64,000 bases of DNA from Corydoras sp. C115 (GCA_019802505.1 JAFMOC010000095.1:711001-775000); one strand, 5' to 3'. Counted from the first letter of the stretch, positions 1 to 11,714 are shown. The notes: generated by a model from the letters alone, not told the origin. Numbers and translations are program-made.

Positions 1-126
1 GGCCATTACATTGTTCTGTTGTCACAGTGTACTAAAGCAGTAAGACACGAGAGGGAGTGCATTAGTGTTAATAAATCACAGGAAAGAGGTGTTGTTAGGC
101 AGTAATTTATTCACAATAATGCTTTT
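1..126. repeat. M1 element, central fragment
   Basis: It shares the blocks AGTAAGACAC, AAATCACAGGAAAGAGGTGTTGTTAG-type sequence and TTTATTCACAATAATGC with copies at 2,885, 10,855, 20,660, 26,770 and 29,230. It is cut by the window edge on the left and abuts the M3 element on the right. Confidence 0.6.
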
Positions 127-174
127 CACTGCAAAAAATCTCTGTCAAAAAATAAGAAAAATAAACACAAATCA

Positions 175-531
175 TGCGGCACTGTGGCTTTGTGGTTAGC
201 ATGTTTGCCTCTCAGCGCTAGGGATTCCTGGTTCGAATCCCCATCTGGGTTAAGTTTCCATGTTCTCCCCGTGTCTGCGTGGGTTTCCTCCGGGTTCTCC
301 GGTTTCCTCCCACAGTCCAAAAACATGGATCAAGTCAATTGAATTCTCAAAATTGCCCCATATAGAGTGTGTCTGTGTGTGTGAGTGTGTGCCCAGCGAC
401 GGATTGGAGCCCTGTCCTGGGTCTATCTGCCCAGCACCCGAGACGTTCTCCCCTGGATGGGCATGGGGAACCCCACCGCGACCCTAATAGAGGATAAAGC
501 GGGAGATAATGAATGAATGAATGAATGAATG
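175..531 (+). mobile_element. S1 tRNA-headed SINE, full length
   Basis: The head GTGGCTTTGTGGTTAGCATG resembles a pol III A box region and GGTTCGAATCC is a B box. The body contains CCTCCCACAGTCCAAAAAC and the tail is GAAT repeats. A perfect 15-base target duplication, AATAAACACAAATCA, flanks it at 160-174 and 532-546, inside M3. Confidence 0.85.
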
Positions 532-607
532 AATAAACACAAATCAAGAAAAAATGTTCAGAAATCAAGTAAAATAATCTGCCAATATAGTGAGTAAATT
601 TATCTTG

Positions 608-971
608 GAACTGCACAGTGGCTTAATGGTTAGCACGTTTGCCTCTCAACGCTAGGGATTCCTGGTTCGAATCCCTATCTGGGTGGAGTTTCCATGTTCT
701 CCCCGTGTCCGCGTGGGTTTCCTCCGGGTCCTCCGGTTTGCTCCCACAGTCAAAAAACAAGGATCAAGTCAAGTGAGTTCTCCAAATTGCCCCATATAGA
801 GTGTGCGTGTCTGTGTAAGTGAGTAAGTGAGTGTGTGCCCAACAATAGATTGGCGCCCTGTCCTGGGTGTATCTGCCCAGCGCCCGAAATGTTCTCCCCT
901 GGATGGGCATGGGGAACCCCCCCCCCGCAACCCTAATATAGGATAAAGTGGAAGATAATGGATGGATGGAT
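608..971 (+). mobile_element. S1 SINE, full length
   Basis: It has the same head, B box, body and GGAT-type tail as the first copy. A perfect 11-base target duplication, AATTTATCTTG, lies at 597-607 and 972-982. It sits in the same M3 element. Confidence 0.85.
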
Positions 972-1204
972 AATTTATCTTGTTAAGATTTCTTAAAATA
1001 AGAAAAAAATATATCTTAGTTGACATATATGCAAGTCAAAAACAAGATTTGTTCCAAGTTTTTAATATTTTCTAACCTGTTATGATTTCATTTTATGCAG
1101 TGTGAAATGGTTATAAAACACAATATTAAAAAACAATGTCTAAATCATTATTGTTGTTTATTTAAAAACAATATATTAATAAAATATTCTTTCACAATGT
1201 AATC

Positions 1205-1320
1205 GAGTCTTGGTTTAGAGCTTATCGGGAAATGGCTTACATTAATCTGTATTTTCATTAATGGTACAAGATTTAAAATAATGTATAGTATATCATGCAT
1301 TGATACGAAAACCATTGGTT
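1205..1320. repeat. M1 element, arm fragment
   Basis: The blocks CTTATCGGGAAATGGCTT, AATCTGTATTT and AAAATAATGTATAGTATATC match the sub-terminal region of M1 at 26,995-27,080. The terminal repeat itself is missing here. Confidence 0.55.
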
Positions 1321-1904
1321 GTGGATTTAGTGTCATGCAGGGGCTGTTGGTTCCGAAAGCAAGTCCTAAGTAAGCAGGGAGGAGCTAGGAGTCAGGTAAA
1401 TAAAGGTTTATTCCACCAGGGGGGCACGATATGAAAAACAACATGTAACATAAGCGATGCTCCAGCACCAGTGGAGTGAGCGGCCAAAGTATAAATAACA
1501 TGCATGGAACACATGACTACAGTACTCAATAACAAAAGAACCAATAACCAAATGCAGTTCATTAACTAAACCAGACAGAAGTGAAAATAAAGTAAACATA
1601 AAAAGACACTGCTCCAATACTACTTGTGATGTCAGGCAGACATAACAAGAAGTATTGGGATTATTTTGTACCAATCTATGACAAAGAGGTTGCTTATTTT
1701 TATTTTCACACTAAAGTTACTGCAATCAGAACTAATAAGTGGTAATGCTCAAATTGATAATCAGTGATTTATAGTTATAAAGTAAGTTTATACAAGTATT
1801 GTGGGTACAAATTAAAGAGAATAGCATTCTACTTTTAGGAAAATATGCTTTATATGTGTATTCTGCTACACTTCAAAGTAAAAGGTCATCAATTCTGCTT
1901 GAGT
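1321..1904. other. gene-free sequence, unclassified
   Basis: No coding signal. The part from about 1,360 to 1,680 (GGAGGAGCTAGGAGTCAGG, AAAGGTTTATTCCACC) has the look of an old dispersed repeat, but I could not match it to another copy in the window. The rest is AT-rich. Confidence 0.4.
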
Positions 1905-2330
1905 ATATTTACATTGTCATTTAGCAGATGCTTTTACCCAAAGTGACTTACAAATTAGAACAACACAAATAGCTTCACAAAAACCAGCTACACTGTAAAA
2001 TTATCAAACCTGATCATTACCCCCCCCCCCCTTCCTTTTTTTTATATCAGGTCTGTGGAAGAGATGTGTTTTGAGTTGTTTTTTAAAGATGCAAAGTGAC
2101 TCTGCCTTAGGGACAGCATTGGTTGCATCATTTAGCATCAGCTTTGGAATGAGAATTAGCTCCATGGTGAAGACACTCATCACTAGAGCGAAGTGAACGA
2201 GTTGGAGTGTATTTTGAAAATATAGATTGAAGTTAAGAGAAATTGTCTTGTAGGCCAGAATTATTGCCTTAAACTGAATGCAAACAGCTACAGGGAGACT
2301 GTGGAGAGAGATGAGTTGCGGCTTTGACAT
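1905..2330 (-). repeat. L2-tail dispersed repeat
   Basis: The left end is the complement of a SINE/L2-type tail (TCATTTAGCAGATGCTTTTA, AAGTGACTTACAAAT). The body contains TGAATGCAAACAGCTACAGG followed by GGAGACTGTGGAGAGAGATG, which I recognise as a common fish repeat module. The element therefore runs right to left. A poly-C/poly-T patch at about 2,021-2,043 interrupts it. Confidence 0.6.
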
Positions 2331-2644
2331 ATTTTACATTGATATTGACATATTTATTCACTATTTTAATTTTGGAATTAATAGTTTAAAGAACAGATCA
2401 TAAAACCAAGCTTATACATATGACACATTATTAATAATTACAGCCTGTCATTATTTATCTGCTCCATCTACCATATTGATGCACTTTCTGTATAGTTCTG
2501 CATTGACAGACTATAGTCTTTACATGCCTTATTAGACCCGAGTCTTCTTATGAATGCTTTATTCACTTGCTGTGCATTCTATTATACACATCAACCTTAT
2601 TGTTCTACCAAATAATGGGTTCATTGGATGTCACAATGATGTTT
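2331..2644. other. gene-free AT-rich sequence
   Basis: I see no coding signal, repeat family or regulatory motif here that can be supported. Confidence 0.4.
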
Positions 2645-2884
2645 TAAAACTCATAGCACAAACATAGCTTTGCTATCCACTCACACCAGCACAACACATA
2701 ATACTCCAGCACTATATTGTTACTGCAGTGCTGACAATCACCAACCACTGAAATAAAACCCCCTCTGTGGCAGTCTCGTAGGGGTCCTGACCTTTTTAGA
2801 AAACAGGGTGAAGGAGACTAACAAAGTATGTTAAGAAACACATGGACTACAGACTAATTCTACTAAGTACATCAAAAAAATCAA
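2645..2884. repeat. M4 dispersed fish repeat
   Basis: Blocks ACTCACACCAGCACAACAC, CTCTGTGGCAGTC, GGGGTCCTGACC, AACAGGGTGAAGG and ATGGACTACAGACTAATTCT recall a very common repeat of otophysan fishes. It is seen only once in this window and its transposon class is not determined from sequence alone. Confidence 0.55.
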
Positions 2885-3080
2885 ATGGGCAATGTGTATG
2901 GAAGCAGGAAAGCATACCAGTGTGTGTGCATAAAAGCAAAAAGGCACAAAAGGGTGTGCATTATTGTAAACAAATCACGGGAAAGAAGTATTGTTGTGCA
3001 CAACACGAAGCAGCGAACCTTTGCACAACTTTCCAGTGATTTATTTACAATAATGCAAAACCTCGAGAACCTTGTTGCTT
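2885..3080. repeat. M1 element, central fragment
   Basis: It carries AATCACGGGAAAGAAGTATT, TTTATTTACAATAATGC and CCTCGAGAACCTTGTTGC, the same central blocks as other M1 copies. It abuts the next, more complete M1 copy. Confidence 0.6.
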
Positions 3081-3087
3081 TTTATAA

Positions 3088-3842
3088 AACAGGTGGATTC
3101 CGGTCCTTAAATCTGATTGGCTGAGCCATTTGTCCAACCTTGACATTATTCAAAATAGCACACATCTCTGGCTGCTTCACATTCTTATCATTGCATGATA
3201 TACAATACCTTTTTTTCCAATGTTTTATGAACTCCAATGTTTTATGAACATTGATTAAAGACAAGTTTATTACCATTTATGATTTTAATGAACACAGTTA
3301 TAAATCAAACATTTTTTTTTAATATAGCGTCCTATGAACGCAATAAGGTAATCGAGGTTGTGCACTTTCCCGTGATGTATTTATAGTAATGCACATACAC
3401 TTGTACCTTACTGCTTTAATAAAATGTTTACAACATTTACATTTAGTCATTTAGCAGACGCTTTTATCCAAAGCGACTTACAAATGAGAACATTACGAGT
3501 CAGAAGTTATGGAGAAAACCAACTATACTGTAAATTCATCAAACCTGATTGTTATTTGATGATTTTTTTTTTTTTTCCTACAACAGGTATTTGTTAAAGA
3601 GATGCGTCTTCAGTAGTTTCTTAAAACTGCTTAGTGATTCTGCCTTACAAACACACTTTAGTAAAAAAAAAAATTTAGTTCCATAATGGAACATGATTTA
3701 AAATAATGTATTATTATATAAAGTAATGTATATCATGCAATATGAATGTGAAGCAGTCAGACATGTGTATAATTGTCAAAAATGTAAATGTAAACAAACA
3801 GCTCAGCCAATCAGATTTAGGGACTGGTACTACCAGTTTTAT
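3088..3842. mobile_element. M1 inverted-repeat element with L2-tail insert
   Basis: The left arm (GGTCCTTAAATCTGATTGGC, then TGAGCC) and right arm (GGCTGAG-type complement GCTCAGCCAATCAGATTTAG) are inverted copies spanning about 130 bases each. A central block with GCAATAAGG and GTGCACTTTCCCGTGATG lies between them. An L2-tail repeat is inserted at 3,433-3,655. There is no coding capacity, so it would be a non-autonomous element. Confidence 0.65.
3433..3655 (-). repeat. L2-tail repeat inserted in M1
   Basis: Complement of the tail: AGTCATTTAGCAGACGCTTT, then ATCCAAAGCGACTTACAAAT. The adjoining sequence GAAGTTATGGAGAAAACC matches the copy at 37,925-38,070 on the other strand. Confidence 0.65.
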
Positions 3843-5655
3843 TGTAATATTTAATGTATGTAACTTTAAAACACTAACTACATTTTATGAAAATCTAAAA
3901 CTCTTTTACTTATATTGTATATAGTTATTCTACTTGTCATGGTAGATATTTTTTATTGCATTATTAATAATTCTGTATTTGTAAAGAATCTAAATAGCAA
4001 TTTAAACCCCTACCTATGACCATGGTGACAATGACATAAAGGGATTAGATCATTTTCAAAGCAAAGATTTTTATGTAATAGCATAAAATGTGTATCTAAG
4101 TTTTTAATACCACCAAACAAATGCTTGCATAAAAAGGCCATGGTCAGACAATGGAACATTTATGTAGAATGGAAAAGACTTCACTAGATATGCTTTGCTG
4201 AACTGCCCTATAGGAAATAACAATGCATCTTCATATCCAATCGATCCACCATATCTAAGGTCATAAAATGTGAGTAAAGCCGTTCACATCGTTCTAATTT
4301 TCTGACAAGTTTGTCTTTGCTTTTGTCTTTGCCTAACTCTAAATTTGCCTGTGACCTAGTTTGGGTCACAAGCAGTTATTACAGATTTGAAGGAACATGA
4401 TCCTAAGCAGAGCCTCCCAGAAGCTGGTGAAATATCTGCAGACAAATGGCTGATGGTTCCTAATGTGTTTGCTCCAAAGCATGTGGGAACAGGAGAGGTG
4501 CGGAGGGAGCAGTAATGGATCATGTTTGTGTTTCTTAATCAACCAAAGCAATATCTCAGAATTAAGGACAAACGAAGGGTACATCTTCTCTGGAAGTTAA
4601 GCGGATTTCAGAGACATTATAAGGAGAAAAATGGTCCAGGGTGGGTGCGCTGAGATGAAAATCCTGCTCCTCCTTGGTTCTGTGTACGAATGCATGTGCA
4701 TTAGTTTGAGCAGTCAATGGGAAAGTGTTAATTGGCTTATACTAAGGGACATGAGCACACTATATAAAGGCCTGTTAGTGACTCAGTTGTGCGAAGGCCA
4801 TGAAGAGATGGCTGATAATACAGGCATTGTTTCACCGAGTCGCCACTGCTCGGCAGGTGGTGGGAATAGTCGGCTTGGAGGATGGGGGCAGTGACCGTGG
4901 CTGTCTCCCACTTTGCAACAGCCTCCAGTCCATTGCCTGACTCCATCGGCCCCCTGTGCGCCCTGTACATCCATCCATCCTTGATCCCTTGTTTCCTGAC
5001 ACATTCCTCCTATTCATATTCAATCCCTCACTCCCTGAATCACTATCACGCTCACTTACACACTTACACTTGTTTAATCACAGTCAATGTCTGCAAGACT
5101 TACTAGGTATGCACATTGATGCCTGTCAGAGAAACTATCATATGCCAAAACAAGTTGTCATCAGTCAGCTGCCAGCTGGCCCCCGAAGTGGTATTTTTGC
5201 TTTGAATGCCAGACATGCCACATTAAGGGCATTAAGCATTGTTTTGTTGCAATGCCTTAAGCCTCTTGGTGGAGAGGCTGACACTCAGGCATCAGCCTAG
5301 AATACTCATCTGCAATAAACCCCTTAACTTTAGATCAAGTAATGTATATGTCTTAAAATGTCACAATTTGTATAATCGGGAATGAATTGTGAAACGATAT
5401 GGTACCAGAGAAGGAGAACCAGAGACAGGGTTTTCCAAGCGCATGAACAGGCTTTATTAAAATTGTATTTTAAAATTCCTGCAGCTAATGTTCAATCTCT
5501 GTGGGATGTAATGTTTTAGCTTATAAAGTGTGCACATGTTCATCAGCAGAGTCAACCACTGAAAGGTGCGTTAAATACCTATGCCCCCCCCCAACAAAGC
5601 TGTGCATGTGTCACACATCGATATACCAAAGTCTATGCTTTGGTATAATTTTGAA
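3843..5655. other. gene-free, mostly single-copy sequence
   Basis: Open frames of 60-114 codons here lack splice signals or protein-like composition. The segment 4,360-5,300 has balanced composition and no repeat match, so it may be unique or conserved non-coding DNA. A block near 5,410-5,470 (CAGGCTTTATTAAAATTG) looks repeat-like but was not matched. Confidence 0.4.
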
Positions 5656-5660
5656 TTTAT

Positions 5661-6214
5661 GCTAACACTAATCCGGTACTCATAATGCACTATAAGTGCA
5701 TTAATAAAGCTTTATAAAGTATTCATCATCACAAATTCTTATAACAATTTTACATTACACTTTATAACACAAAGTGACAATGCATAATAATATAAACTGG
5801 TTTAAGATGTTTCTATTTAAATCAAGATGACCACACTTTACTTAAAAGTCTATAATGAGCATGTATAAGCTTGTATAAGTCATAATGTACTACTATGTAT
5901 GTAGTATCCTTCCAAGGTGTAATTAATGACAACACTTTACTTTATGCCTGGAAAAAAAAGCTTATAAGATTTTATAAACTGTTATGAGCACTTATAAAGT
6001 CATTTCAGTCATTTTATGTCCCTCTGAGTTATGAGTTGATGAACAGTTAAAATATATCATTTATAATGCATTATGCCACTTTGTGTTATAAAGCCTTATG
6101 GCATGTTCTTATAACACTTTATGACTGTGGTTATGTACATCTATGGATATTAACAAAGGCTTATGACAAGTATTATAAAGCATTATGAATACCGGATCTA
6201 GGTAAAGTGTTACC
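5661..6214. mobile_element. M2 AT-rich inverted-repeat element
   Basis: The left end GCTAACACTAATCCGGTACT then CATAATGCA is the inverted counterpart of the right end ATGAATACCGGATCTAGG then TAAAGTGTTACC. The interior is full of TTATAAAG, CATTATGA and ACACTTTAT words in both orientations. Copies are at 17,686 and 29,510. Confidence 0.65.
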
Positions 6215-6242
6215 GAATTTATTAAAACATGGAATTTTAGGA

Positions 6243-6421
6243 CTGAGAATTATCCCAAATTGCCCCTTTATGGTATATGTGTCTGTGTGAGTAAGTGTAT
6301 GACCAAGGATGAATTGACGCCCTGTTTCTGCCCAGCGTCCAAAACATTCTTCTTTGGGTGAGCATGGGGAACCCCCCTTCCCCTGCAGCCCTGTATAGGA
6401 TTAAGCAAAGGATAATTAGTT
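6243..6421 (+). mobile_element. S1 SINE, 5'-truncated
   Basis: Only the 3' half is present: CAAATTGCCCC, GTGTCTGTGTGAG, TCTGCCCAGCG, GCATGGGGAACCCC and a GATTAAGCAAAGGATAA end. Confidence 0.75.
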
Positions 6422-6859
6422 GCGACGAGATAAGATTTGAAAATCAAACAAACATTGCACACAACCAAAAATGTGTGGAGGATTGTGTAACAATATGTTG
6501 TATTCTGATCTGTAAGGGTAATATTTTCTCTACATAATGCATACAATTAAATAATATAATTAAATTATTTTACTAAATATTGTAATATAAATTGGACATT
6601 TAACACAAATTAACAATAAATTTCACCTAAAATTATTCATACTCCAAATTTTGACTCAAAGTTTTATTCAACCAGCAAATTTTTTTTTTCTTTTCTTTTT
6701 TTTTTTTTTTTTCATAAATATAACACAGGCTTTTCTTAAAAGATAAGAAGATGATGTACAAGAAACATCACTGTAAAAAATATATTTTCCAGCTTTTATT
6801 TACATTTACAGAGAAAGTGGCATGTTCAAAATTATTCACACCATTCATAATAGAAAATG

Positions 6860-7774
6860 ACTATTACAGCAATCAAATACTTCCTAAAATTAGTGACCAG
6901 CTTTTTGCATGTCTCCATTGGTATTTCACCTTTACTTAGGAGCTCCAACTCTTTCACACTGAAGGGTCGTCTTGCCATCACCTTGAATTTTTTTCCCCTT
7001 CAAGTCAGGATTCTGGCTAGGACACTGCAAAATGTTAATGTTTACTGTCCGCTTACCATTACTACACTAATTTGGCTGTCAAGGCCAAGTTTCTTTGCAG
7101 ACTGTATAATGTTGTTGTTGAGAATCTTGTATCATGTGTGGCTCTTTTTTCATGTTGCCATTTACTGTGATTAGGTTTTCTGGTCTATTGGATGAATATC
7201 ACCCCCAAAATATAAGGTTCCCACCACTATGTTTGACAGTGGGGGTAGTAATCTTAGAGTTGAAGGCTTCTCTTTTTTGTCAAATGAAGAATAAATCATT
7301 GTGGTCATAGAATTAAATATTTGTTTTATCTGATCATAAAACAGAAGAGCAGAAGTCTTTTTTTTGTCAAGATAAGCATTTGCAAAGGCCAAGCATGCAT
7401 TTTTGTGCCTTTTCTGGAGAACTAACGTCCTCCTTGGTCTGCGGCCGAGAAACCCAGCAGAGTGTAGTGTCCATTGAGACGTTGCCACTAGCAGAGTCCA
7501 GATTTGCCGGGATGGCCTTTGTGGTGACCCTTGGATAAAGTTTCATCTCTTTCACTATCCTCCTGGTCAGCACAGGTGTCACTTTTGGCTCCCTATCACA
7601 TCCCACCAGACTTTCCACAGTGTGGAACATCTTTTAATTTGTAATAATATTTCGCACTGTAAACGCTGGAACTTTAAGAAACATTTATGATATGGCGGTA
7701 TAGCCCTTTCCTGACTTTTGCGCCGCCACAATGCGCAGCCACAGGTCCTCAGTGAGCCCCTTTGACTTAACCAT
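6860..7774 (-). pseudogene. Tc1-family transposase pseudogene
   Basis: The enzyme family cuts and pastes Tc1/mariner DNA in the nucleus, using N-terminal helix-turn-helix domains and a DDE catalytic domain. The likely start at 7,772-7,774 begins MVKSKGLTEDLWLRIVAAQK and continues with SGKGYTAIS, a typical Tc1 N-terminus. After a frame change comes KVTPVLTRRIVKEMKLYPR, then LHSAGFLGRRPRR, LQKRHKNACLAFANAYLDKK and a glycine-rich LPPLSNIVVGTLYFGG segment. The C-terminal part retains SQNPDLKGKKFKV and ARRPFSVKELELL in yet other frames. At least three frame shifts and several stops separate the pieces, and the catalytic core around the second and third acidic residues is damaged. It is non-functional. 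Confidence 0.82.
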
Positions 7775-8005
7775 TACAGTCCACAAGCAAACAGCAGAGA
7801 GCTGCTGTTTTTCACTTGTTGAATTGATTAAAACAGTGGTTACAAATAAATCAGGGTAATTAAGATTCTTTAGAACAGCATGGACTATCTGGAATGGGTT
7901 AGAGCTTTGGATAACAATAAAATAAGAAATTTTGCATAAGATATGAATAAATTTGTCACTTTTAGTCCAAATGTTTATAAAAGCTGAGTAATTCCACACC
8001 ATAAA

Positions 8006-8212
8006 GGGTGTGGCAGCTTAGTGGTTAGGGTGTTGGCTTATCAATCTGAAGGTTTTGGGTTCAAATCTCAGGTCACTTACATTAACAATGTGGGTCCTTG
8101 AGCAAAACTCTTAACCTTCTTTGCTCCAGGGTTACTGTAATACCAACTCTGCTCTGTCCAAGTTTGGACAATTGTAAGTTGTATTGAATAAAAGCGTCTG
8201 CTAAATAACAAG
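8006..8212 (+). mobile_element. S2 V-SINE
   Basis: tRNA-like head GTGGCAGCTTAGTGGTTAGG with B box GGTTCAAATCTC, central GGGTCCTTGAGCAAAACTC and tail ATAAAAGCGTCTGCTAAAT: the full order of a V-SINE. It is inserted inside the Tc1 element. Confidence 0.8.
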
Positions 8213-8242
8213 AGTTATATACGTCTTGTACATCATCTTATC

Positions 8243-8480
8243 ACAGTGGGTATTATAGCTCTGTAGTTAGAGTGTTGGGCTTTTAATCTGAAGGGTGTGG
8301 GGTCAAATCCTATGCCCAACAAAGTTGTGGGTCCTTGAACAAGGCCCTTAACCCTCAATGATCCAAAAATGCTGTGGCCAACCCTGTGTTCTGAACCCAG
8401 CCATCAAGTTGGGATACTTGAAAGTCGCTTTGTACAAAATTGTCTGCTAAATGACCATATGTAATGTAATATAATGTATG
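8243..8480 (+). mobile_element. S2 V-SINE, second copy
   Basis: A-box-like head GTAGTTAGAGTGTTGGGC, B box GGGGTCAAATCC, central GGGTCCTTGAACAAGGCCC and tail AAGTCGCTTTGTACAAAATT then GTCTGCTAAATG. It lies 30 bases after the first copy in the same orientation but differs greatly from it, so it is a separate insertion. Confidence 0.8.
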
Positions 8481-8580
8481 TTTAATGAGAAAAAAAGCCA
8501 TTTCTGGTCAGAAATAACCTTCTGGTTAGATATAACTTTAACTTAAAATTTGCCAGGGGTATGAATATTTTTGGGCTTCT

Positions 8581-10512
8581 GTGTATTTTCAGGTATATTT
8601 CTGTCAGCAAATGGTAATTATTCTAACCTCCAAACCAATCACAGAAACTAATGTCTCATCAAAGCACGTTTCTTCCTGACCTGTCTGTGTTTCGTTGTCT
8701 TATCAGTATGCGGGATTATATCTCCCTAGAATTCCAGCAGGACTGTCTATCTGGCTTTAATAGTGTTTCCATTAGCTTATAATGAAAAAAAGTTCATTAT
8801 AAAGTCACTTTAAAACATTGTCTAGTGGATTTGGCTATATTCAGCAATTCTGTTTGTTGTAACTAGCCAAGGTTTAGACAAGGAGGTTGTGTGCAAGGTT
8901 GCCGGCAGAAACAGCAGGAAAATGCTAGCAGAGAGGGGTCTAATCCCTCCTGAGCAACGATCTACACCCACTTCTTTGATCTGATTCCAATTGTGTCTGC
9001 ATTTTAATTCTGCACTTCCTCACAACCTTTATTTAAATAATAAAAAAAAATCACATCATTTATTTGAAACTCTTTCTCAATAAAATCCTTCAAATATTTG
9101 CAGGTATTTTCTTAATCTGGCTGCTTTTTACGTATTTTACGTAACTGCTTTCTTCTTAAAGTGTTTTCCTTTCTTAAATTGACCAATTTAACTAACTCTA
9201 TGGATGAGAAGGTAATGTTTTTTAATCCTCACATCAACTAAAATGTATTAATATGTTACCATTATTTTTTAGCATTATGATTGTTTTTCTAAGCATGTCC
9301 AAGTGGCACACAATATTGGGGCAGCCTTGGGCAGTAAAAAAAAAAATATGACACAAAATGATGCCATATCCCCTTGTAATGTGAAAAATATATAATTCAA
9401 GCTTATGGCCTTCAAAGTGTTTAAAGAATAACGCAAATTCAAACAATTTAAAGGACCAAGAGCCTAAAGAAAAAACATATGTAGTATGACATCTTAATGT
9501 TCATATGGCGAATCCCACTACTTAGCAATCAATGTTTATTTTAAAAACCAGACTGAAGTAGAGAGATAAAACCCCTGAAGAGGGTTGGGGACCTCGTTTA
9601 AAAGCCTCATTGACAACCGTTATAGACCTTGGATTTTAACCTTTCTTAGAAAATAGGTAGCCAAGACAAAAACTATTGAATAAAAATATTCAATTCTTAA
9701 TTTGTTTCTGTTAACTAAAATGATTTATACATTAGTCCGTTTTTTGTCACTTCCCCCACTTAGATAATGGTTGGGTCAGGGTCAAGATATCTTAAAAACC
9801 ACGTTAAAACATTTTACTTATGCCGTCAATAATGTCCACTGGTACAGTTAAAAGTAAAGTCAGTTCTTTTTATGCTTTTTGTATTTGCTGGCTTGTGTGA
9901 ACAGTGTCCCATGGCTACGGTGTTTGGACACATGCACCCGGTGCCTTTGAGCGGCCTCAGCTGCGTAAGCTGCCCCACAGGAAGCACTGTCCACAGGCCG
10001 CCCTACACATGGTCTCAATCAAGAGATCATATGGCCCTGATGATAGTTTGTTGCAACAGAATTCATTCTTTGCTCACCCATAACCAGAGATGCCAAGACT
10101 TCAAACGGCATGGTCTCTAAAGGTTTCTTAAGGTTCACAAGTTTTACTGTTGTTTTGAAGTTGAAGCTTTTCTTTGTCCAAGCACAGACTTGTATTTATA
10201 CAACTGGCTTGGTGTGGAAAACAGCTCCCCCAGACACAAGGCCCCATCTGTAAATAATGCTAATGGCTTTCAGACCATGATCTTTTTCACAGAAAAAAAA
10301 ACAAGAAAGTTGTTATATGGTGGCTATTTGGCCAAATTAGTTTTTCTGTCATAACCACACAAAAATATTCAGTAGCTCGCTATACAATGTCAGGTTCAAA
10401 TATTTTTTAAAATATTTAAATTCTATAAAAGCATCTAAAATGTAGCTCAAATAACAGTTCCAAAAGAGACAAGCTGGCACCGAAGAGAAATTGATTGTTT
10501 AATTGATATTAT
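8581..10512. other. gene-free, mostly single-copy sequence
   Basis: No supported exon. A patch at 9,505-9,565 (CTTAGCAATCAATGTTTATT, AAAAACCAGACT) resembles part of the M1 copy at 10,715-10,770 and may be a small fragment of it. The stretch 9,870-10,250 has higher GC and no repeat match. Confidence 0.4.
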
Positions 10513-10986
10513 AAAATGGGTAGTACCAGTTCTTAAATCTGATTGGCTGAGCTGTTAATTCAGCCATGACATTATTAGAAAATAATGCACACCTCTGACT
10601 GCTTCACATTTGTATCAATGTGTGATATACAATACATTATTTTAAATCATACACCATAAAAAGGAAATACAGATCAATATATATAGAGAGAGTCAATTCC
10701 CAATGAGCACTAAGCCGATATCCCGTTACTCGGCAATCAACTTTCACATTAAAAACTGGACTAGATTAAATTGTGGAAGAACAGTTTATTAATATTTTTA
10801 AGTAAACAAATTTATGAATCATACATTGTTTTTTTCCTAGTGTCTTTGGAATTGTTTTATGAAAGCAATAAGGCACTCAATGTTGTGTATTATTATGAAT
10901 TAATTAATCAAAGGAGAGAGGTGTACTCACACTCCGCTATCTCTTTTATGTGCTTTATTCACAATAATGCACGCCCTCTCATGATT
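10513..10986. mobile_element. M1 element, right arm missing
   Basis: The left arm starts near TAGTACCAGTTC and contains CTTAAATCTGATTGGCTGAG and GACTGCTTCACATTTG. The central block follows (AAGCAATAAGGCACTCAATG, TTTATTCACAATAATGCACG, CCCTCTCATG). The right inverted arm is absent, replaced by the next repeat. Confidence 0.6.
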
Positions 10987-11340
10987 GAATAGAATAGAAA
11001 GCCTTTATTGTCATTACACGCTATAATTATAATTATACATTATAGTACAATGAGATTCAAAAACTACTTCTTACTGGTGCAAACATGTACTTAAAGAATA
11101 TGACTTAAAATTTGAAAATTAAATAAAAGGTTCTGGAGCACTACATACATTTAGAGAGGTTAAATAAAAAGTAAAGGTGTTATATACAGGGAATGAGTAT
11201 CCACAATGATTTTGAATTGCTATTACGTATACAGAAATTGCACATTTGTAAACAATGATAGTAATAATATTAAATATTGCACTGTATTAAATATTCTATA
11301 AAATATTATATTAAAAGCAAAGGATACACCATCATCTCAG
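10987..11340. repeat. dispersed repeat with CCTTTATTGTCATTA motif
   Basis: It begins AGAATAGAAAGCCTTTATTG then TCATTACACG and later TAGTACAATGAGATTC. This block is familiar as a common fish repeat terminus. The remaining 250 bases are AT-rich and uncertain. Confidence 0.4.
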
Positions 11341-11427
11341 TGCAGCCTTCCTTAAATATCCATCAAACCTCCTGTACACACACACACACACCATGACCTT
11401 TTAAAAAGAAACAAATTCTGTACAGGT

Positions 11428-11655
11428 TGCTGGAACATCCGGGACAGGGTACCAATCTATCTCTGGGCACATACTCACACACAGACACCCAAACTATATC
11501 GGGGCAATTTAGAGCAGTCAATTCACCTTGAATCCATGTTTTTGGACTGTTTGAGAAAACCAGAAAACATGAAGAAAACCCATGTGGACACAGGGATAAC
11601 ATGGAAGTCCACCCACATCAGGATTTGAACTGAAAGCGGACATGTTAACCTATGC
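11428..11655 (-). mobile_element. S1 SINE, partial
   Basis: Complement of the S1 body: GGACAGGGTACCAATCTATC, CACACACAGACACCC, CATGTTTTTGGACTGTTTG and a decayed head. A CA run at 11,376-11,391 lies just left of it. Confidence 0.7.
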
Positions 11656-11714
11656 CTAATTTAAAACTTAATAAAACTGACACGTAAAATGCTATGTAAA
11701 ATATAAAAACAACT

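Larger units (their letters stand above)
127..1102. mobile_element. M3 inverted-repeat element, split by two S1 insertions
   Basis: It begins CACTGCAAAAAATC and ends TTTTATGCAGTG, which are inverted copies of each other. After removing two S1 elements and their duplicated target sites, about 229 bases remain. A second copy at 32,113-32,334 is 222 bases long with the same ends. It is AT-rich, with phrases such as AATCTGCCAATAT that also occur in the other copy. It matches a widespread class of fish non-autonomous DNA elements starting CACTGCAAAAA; the autonomous parent is not identified. Confidence 0.7.
6622..8580 (-). mobile_element. decayed Tc1-like transposon
   Basis: The left terminus (CCTAAAATTATTCATACTCC) and right terminus (complement of GGGGTATGAATATTTTTGGG) are imperfect inverted repeats with the TATTCATAC core common in fish Tc1 elements. 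A broken transposase frame runs on the minus strand between them, and two V-SINEs sit between transposase and right terminus. Total length without the SINEs is about 1.5 kb, near the usual Tc1 size. Confidence 0.8.

Noticed and set aside
175..531. tRNA gene suggested by the head of S1
   Set aside because: The A and B box-like sequence is part of a dispersed SINE; no complete cloverleaf with a matched acceptor stem was seen.
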